Positions 60,253-64,000 of a stretch of 64,000 bases of DNA are shown here, piece after piece. The DNA comes from Pedobacter frigoris. Lineage in GTDB: Bacteria; Bacteroidota; Bacteroidia; Sphingobacteriales; Sphingobacteriaceae. The stretch is taken from contig NZ_SWBQ01000008.1 in assembly GCF_005116445.1 (NCBI RefSeq), positions 1 through 64,000 on the forward strand. Reading direction: 5' to 3'. Numbering within the stretch: the first letter of the stretch is position 1; every line of letters begins with the position of its first letter. Position numbers and translations under genes: made by a program. The notes under the pieces are model-generated. The model saw only the letters and a program-made list of their open reading frames with translations. It had not been told where the DNA came from and ran no database searches.

Positions 60253-60426
60253 ACCAGTATTTGCCGGAATTGAAAAAGTATTCAAAACCCGGCTGGTTCT
60301 TATCCATTTTTCACAGCGATGCCAACATGTTCTTCAGATCCTAAACTTTCTGCCAAAATAAGGAGAATTTCTCTGCCTGTATTCAACATCTGACAATAAA
60401 CACATCATTAAAAATTATAAAAATCT

Positions 60427-60434
60427 TAAGTTTG
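60427..60434 (+). promoter_or_regulatory. -7 promoter box of fumC
   Basis: TAAGTTTG, exact consensus; about 21 nt before the ATG. Confidence 0.55.
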
Positions 60435-60455
60435 CACCTATAAACTTAGAACACT

Positions 60456-61853
60456 ATGAATTTTAGAATCGAACACGATACGATGGGTGAAGTACAGGTG
60501 CCTGCTGATAAATATTGGGGTGCTCAAACTGAACGTTCAAGAAATAACTTTAAAATAGGTCCGGAGGCTTCTATGCCAAAGGAAATCATACATGCATTTG
60601 GTTACCTGAAAAAGGCAGCAGCCCTGGCTAATACTGAGCTTGGTGTTTTATCTGCAGAAAAAGCAGAACTGATAGTTAAGGCCTGTGATGAAGTCATCGC
60701 GGGAAGTCTTGATGACCAGTTTCCATTGGTGATCTGGCAAACAGGTTCGGGTACTCAGAGTAATATGAACGGTAACGAAGTAATTGCCAATCGTGCTCAT
60801 GTTCTGAATGGCGGACAACTAAGTGATGATCAGAAAATCCTTCATCCAAACGATGATGTCAATAAATCACAATCTTCAAATGATACCTATCCGACTGCGA
60901 TGCACATCGCGGCATACAAACAAGCAGTAGAGGTTACGATTCCAGGATTAGAAAAGTTACGCAATACACTGCATGAAAAAGCGGTAGAATTCAAAGACAT
61001 TGTTAAAACAGGCCGTACCCATTTTATGGATGCTACACCTTTGACACTTGGACAGGAATTCTCCGGTTATGTTCAGCAAATAGACAATAGCGTCAGAGCA
61101 GTAAAAAATGCGCTGGTAATGATCAGCGAATTGGCACTGGGTGGTACAGCGGTAGGTACCGGACTGAATACCCCTAAGGGATATGATGTGTTGGTGGCAA
61201 AAAAGATAGCCGAACTGACAGGCCTTCCATTTGTGACTGCCCCGAATAAATTCGAAGCTTTAGCAGCACACGATGCCATGGTAGAACTTTCAGGAGCATA
61301 CAAGCGTACTGCTGTTTCGTTGATGAAGATCGCGAATGACGTGAGGATCCTGAGTTCAGGCCCACGTTGCGGTATCGGAGAGATCATCATTCCTGATAAT
61401 GAGCCGGGATCGTCAATTATGCCGGGTAAAGTGAATCCTACCCAACCGGAAGCTATGACTATGGTCTGTGCCCAGGTAATGGGTAATGATGTTACCGTGA
61501 GTATAGGCGGCAGCAATGGTCATTTTGAACTGAACGTATTTAAGCCGGTAATGGCAGCCAATGTATTGCAATCAGGCAGACTGATCGGTGATGCGTGTGT
61601 GTCCTTTAATGATAAATGTGCAGTAGGTATCCTGCCTAACCTGCCTGAGATTAAGAAACACCTGCAAAACTCACTGATGCTGGTTACAGCATTGAACCCG
61701 CATGTGGGTTATGAAAATGCAGCTAAGATTGCTAAGAAAGCTCATAAGGAAAATAAGACGCTGAAAGAAGCTTCTGTTGAACTTGGCTTGCTTACAGCAG
61801 AACAATTTGATGAGTGGGTTCGTCCTGAAGACATGGTAGGTAGTTTAAAGTAA
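60456..61853 (+). CDS. fumC: Fumarate hydratase class II
   Basis: Citric-acid-cycle enzyme, fumarate to malate; 465 residues, full length. [21 protein letters not shown] start, [60 protein letters not shown] with the catalytic His, and the signature [16 protein letters not shown] with the active-site Ser. Iron-independent class. The lipoprotein gene follows 20 nt later. Confidence 0.97.
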   Translation: MNFRIEHDTMGEVQVPADKYWGAQTERSRNNFKIGPEASMPKEIIHAFGYLKKAAALANTELGVLSAEKAELIVKACDEVIAGSLDDQFPLVIWQTGSGTQSNMNGNEVIANRAHVLNGGQLSDDQKILHPNDDVNKSQSSNDTYPTAMHIAAYKQAVEVTIPGLEKLRNTLHEKAVEFKDIVKTGRTHFMDATPLTLGQEFSGYVQQIDNSVRAVKNALVMISELALGGTAVGTGLNTPKGYDVLVAKKIAELTGLPFVTAPNKFEALAAHDAMVELSGAYKRTAVSLMKIANDVRILSSGPRCGIGEIIIPDNEPGSSIMPGKVNPTQPEAMTMVCAQVMGNDVTVSIGGSNGHFELNVFKPVMAANVLQSGRLIGDACVSFNDKCAVGILPNLPEIKKHLQNSLMLVTALNPHVGYENAAKIAKKAHKENKTLKEASVELGLLTAEQFDEWVRPEDMVGSLK

Positions 61854-61873
61854 TCAATCATAAAATACCCTGT

Positions 61874-62368
61874 ATGTTTAGAGTCCTCTTTTCCCTTTTG
61901 TTTGTTACTGTTCTGGCTGCTTCGTGCAGAAGATTGCCGGACATTCAGGGAAAGGGTGAGGGATTTTTACAGGGTATCTGGAATCAGGATAGCGTTGCCC
62001 ATGCAGAGAAATTATTGAGTTACACACTTCATAACTTCAAGTTTACCTGCGATTCTTTTTATGTGGATATGGTGACACATTCAAAGGCAAACTACTATTC
62101 TGATTCCTGTTTCAATAACGGTGTCTGGAAAGAATACGCAAAGGGCACTTATCAGGTTAGGTCAGATACCCTTTTTCTGCTGGGCACCTATACCAAGGCC
62201 AATTACAAGCAAAAGATTTCCGGGTGTTATCAGATCGGGCAGTACATTAAGCGTTTTAAGGTCATCTACGCTGAGAAGGACGAGATGATATTTGAAAGTA
62301 TAGAAAATCAGCGCGAGTTAAATCTTAAATTAAAACAGCCGATCACCTGCATTCCCAAAGCACTATAA
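61874..62368 (+). CDS. Lipoprotein of unknown function downstream of fumC
   Basis: 164 residues. Signal and lipobox LAASC (about residue 18). Then GFLQGIWNQDSVAHAEKLLSYTLHNFKFTCDSFYVDM, KEYAKGTYQVRSDTLFLLGTYT and YQIGQYIKRFKVIYAEKDEMIFES: a beta-barrel-like, lipocalin-sized domain. No enzymatic motif. Database names for similar genes may read fumarate hydratase through annotation drift; the sequence gives no support for that. Confidence 0.72.
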   Translation: MFRVLFSLLFVTVLAASCRRLPDIQGKGEGFLQGIWNQDSVAHAEKLLSYTLHNFKFTCDSFYVDMVTHSKANYYSDSCFNNGVWKEYAKGTYQVRSDTLFLLGTYTKANYKQKISGCYQIGQYIKRFKVIYAEKDEMIFESIENQRELNLKLKQPITCIPKAL

Positions 62369-62380
62369 ACAAATCATAAG

Positions 62381-63184
62381 ATGAACAAATTTTCGATCAG
62401 TAAAACCATTAAAGTAATTGCTTTTGCAGCTATTGCCTACATGCCTTTAAATGCAAGCGCATGGGGGATGCTGGGTCATAGGATAGTAGGTCAAATTGCC
62501 GAAAGCCACCTGAGCGCCAAAGCGCGTAAAGGAGTAAAAGGAATATTGGGAAATGAAAGCCTGGCGATGGCAAGTAACTGGGGCGACTTTATCAAATCTG
62601 ATCCTGCATATAACTATTTGTACAACTGGCATTTTGTAAACCTGCCTGGCGAATTGGATCAACAAGGAGTATTTAGTTTTCTGGATTCAGATAAAGAGGC
62701 CAATGTGTACAACAAAACGATAGAGATGATCTCTGTTTTGAAGAATAAGCAAAGTACTACTGATCAGAAAATACTGGCCATGCGTTTATTGGTGCACCTG
62801 GTGGGTGATTTAAATCAGCCTATGCACACTGCACGTAAAGAGGACCTGGGCGGCAATAAAGTATTTGTAACCTGGTTTGGTGAGAAATCAAACCTGCACA
62901 GGGTATGGGATGAGTCATTGATCGAGTATCAGCAACTCAGCTATACCGAATATGTAGCGGCTATTAATTTTCCAACCACTCAGCAATTGAGCACCTGGAA
63001 AAACAATTCTTTAAAGGATTTTGTATACGGATCTTATCAGGCCTGCAACAAAATTTATGCATATACCAAACCTGAAGATAAGCTGAGTTATAAATACAAC
63101 TTCGATTTTGTAAACATGCTGAATGAGCAATTGTTAAAAGGTGGTGTTTGTCTGGCCAACATCCTAAACGACATCTATAAATAA
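62381..63184 (+). CDS. S1/P1-family zinc nuclease, secreted
   Basis: 267 residues. Signal peptide to about residue 27 (PLNASA), so the mature chain begins with Trp (WGMLGHRIVGQIAESHLS), the usual N-terminal zinc ligand. Further ligands in SNWGDFIKSDPAYNYLYNWHFVNLP and RLLVHLVGDLNQPMHTARKEDLGGNKV...NLHRVWDESLIE. Cleaves single-stranded nucleic acids outside the cytoplasm for nutrient recovery. Stop overlaps the next start by 1 nt. Confidence 0.94.
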   Translation: MNKFSISKTIKVIAFAAIAYMPLNASAWGMLGHRIVGQIAESHLSAKARKGVKGILGNESLAMASNWGDFIKSDPAYNYLYNWHFVNLPGELDQQGVFSFLDSDKEANVYNKTIEMISVLKNKQSTTDQKILAMRLLVHLVGDLNQPMHTARKEDLGGNKVFVTWFGEKSNLHRVWDESLIEYQQLSYTEYVAAINFPTTQQLSTWKNNSLKDFVYGSYQACNKIYAYTKPEDKLSYKYNFDFVNMLNEQLLKGGVCLANILNDIYK

Positions 63185-63630
63185 TGAAGATTTTGATGGT
63201 ATGTCTGGGTAATATCTGCAGGTCACCTTTGGCCGAAGGCATTATGCGTCATTTGGTTGACGAGCAGGGTCTGGGCTGGCACATCGCTTCGGCTGGTACC
63301 GGCGACTGGCATGTAAATCAGCCGGCAGACAGAAGGAGCATCGCTGTGGCTAAGAACTTTGGCTATGACATTTCTAAACAAAGGGCCAGGCATTTCAATA
63401 AGCAGATGTTTGACGCTTATGACTACATACTCGTAATGGATCAGAACAACCTGAGGGATGTTTTAAGGCTTGCGGATGATCATGAACAACGGAAAAAGGT
63501 AAAGCTGTTTCTGACAGAAGAAAATGAGGTGACAGATCCTTATTTTGATGACAGGTTATTCGAGCCTGTTTTTCTGGAGATAGAAGAGCGTTGCAAACAA
63601 CTCATACAAGAATTAAAGCCGTTGTCTTAA
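63184..63630 (+). CDS. Low-molecular-weight protein-tyrosine phosphatase
   Basis: 148 residues. P-loop VCLGNICRSPLAEG (C-x5-R-S at the N-terminus) and the acid DPYFDD in the C-terminal part. Such enzymes often act on the tyrosine kinases of exopolysaccharide export; no such kinase is in view. Overlaps the nuclease stop (TAATG); its own stop overlaps the convergent membrane gene by 4 bp. Confidence 0.94.
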   Translation: MKILMVCLGNICRSPLAEGIMRHLVDEQGLGWHIASAGTGDWHVNQPADRRSIAVAKNFGYDISKQRARHFNKQMFDAYDYILVMDQNNLRDVLRLADDHEQRKKVKLFLTEENEVTDPYFDDRLFEPVFLEIEERCKQLIQELKPLS

Positions 63631-64000
63631 TAGACCGCGGCTTTTTGCTGACTGGAAAGTGCCGCTTTTTGCTGATTGGAAAGGTAGATATAATTGAACA
63701 TACAAAACGATGCTATTGCCCCGAAGGTGTGCCAGAGAAAGTGCGTGCCAAAATCGACCCATAGCCATTTGTCGGCAATGCGGAAGGTAAGTGCCAGGAC
63801 GAATGACAACAGTGCAAAACCTACCCATCTGCCATGCATCCAATTGGTATGAATCAGATAGGCTACCGCCGGGCCTAGCACCAGTGTGGCCATCATCGCA
63901 TAGTTGATGTTAATGAACAAATGCGGGTCTGTGTTTATCAGAATATCCTTTAAAAAGAACTGAGCGAACACATATGCAACTACGATCAGCAGCGCAAAAT
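63627..64000 (-). CDS. Multi-span membrane protein, 5' end outside the window
   Basis: The frame stays open to the window edge (FALLIVVAYVFAQFFLKD at the truncated start), so the true start lies to the right. At least four membrane segments are seen, with WVGFALLSFVLALTFRIADKWLWVDFGTHFLWHTFGAIA, an arrangement of D, H and H like the CREST/ceramidase-type membrane hydrolases; that assignment is tentative. The C-terminus has two copies of an eight-residue unit (SNQQKAAL, SSQQKAAV). Confidence 0.65.
   Translation of the reverse strand, partial: FALLIVVAYVFAQFFLKDILINTDPHLFININYAMMATLVLGPAVAYLIHTNWMHGRWVGFALLSFVLALTFRIADKWLWVDFGTHFLWHTFGAIASFCMFNYIYLSNQQKAALSSQQKAAVY
63637..63684. repeat. 24-bp tandem duplication
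   Basis: Two adjacent 24-nt units (63637-63660, 63661-63684) agree at 21 of 24 positions and keep the frame of the minus-strand gene, adding eight residues to its C-terminus. Confidence 0.85.

Larger units (their letters stand above)
60175..60426. other. Divergent control region between LytTR operon and fumC
   Basis: Contains the minus-strand -7 box, the direct repeat and the fumC promoter listed separately; otherwise no gene seen. Confidence 0.5.

Overview
The window reads as chromosomal DNA of a Bacteroidota bacterium, most likely family Sphingobacteriaceae (Pedobacter or a close relative). The evidence is Bacteroidota-type -7 promoter boxes (TAnnTTTG) before many genes, very little Shine-Dalgarno, a type IX secretion C-terminal signal, Bacteroidota families (DUF4270, short glycogen synthase-like protein, DUF6266, TonB receptor with carboxypeptidase-like N-domain, DUF3137/LemA pair, 938-residue CarB) and a moderate-to-low GC content. 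The genus is an inference. No prophage, transposase, CRISPR array or tRNA was seen.

Layout. 1-300: the end of an rRNA operon (spacer, 5S, terminator). 325-1285: a decayed dicarboxylate symporter gene. 1.4-6.6 kb: translation genes rplM-rpsI-rpsB-tsf, then nagA, pyrH, frr. 6.6-9.7 kb: an ABC exporter and an MFS transporter, convergent. 9.7-14.2 kb: a vitamin-uptake region on the minus strand: a PnuC-family transporter with a NadR-like kinase, then a TPP riboswitch driving a TonB receptor and a divergent ThiE-like protein. 15-17.9 kb: carB. 17.9-24.4 kb, minus strand: DUF3137/LemA, radA, RNase G, a 29-residue basic COX24-type protein, a TPR protein and HU. 24.6-32 kb: mutY, ssb, DUF4270 lipoprotein, glycogen synthase-like protein, panC-panD, acyl-CoA dehydrogenase, a small membrane protein and a lipoprotein. 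32.3-32.9 kb: a DUF6266 gene with three in-frame stops. 33-38 kb: rimP-nusA-infB. 38-50 kb: surface-carbohydrate island: secreted SGNH hydrolase, acyltransferase, six-gene minus-strand operon (ABC flippase plus five glycosyltransferases, including a fucosyltransferase) and three more GT2 enzymes. 50-57 kb: meaB, an OmpA-like porin, a GT90 enzyme, a frameshifted microprotein, ridA, rarD, recG. 57-60 kb: beta-lactamase-fold lipoprotein and a LytS/LytR-type two-component operon that begins with an unlisted 53-residue membrane peptide. 60.4-64 kb: fumC, a lipoprotein, S1/P1 nuclease, low-molecular-weight phosphatase and a membrane protein cut by the window edge.

No wholly new system can be claimed from sequence alone. 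The most useful leads are: the TPP-riboswitch unit whose ThiE lacks expected catalytic residues; small unannotated proteins attached to ridA and to the LytTR operon by ATGA overlaps; two to three genes in visible decay; a set of genes whose -7 box ends 4-6 nt before the start codon (predicted leaderless mRNAs); stem-loops that begin at the predicted +1 of rplM, carB and rimP; and four convergent gene pairs whose stop codons overlap by exactly 4 bp.
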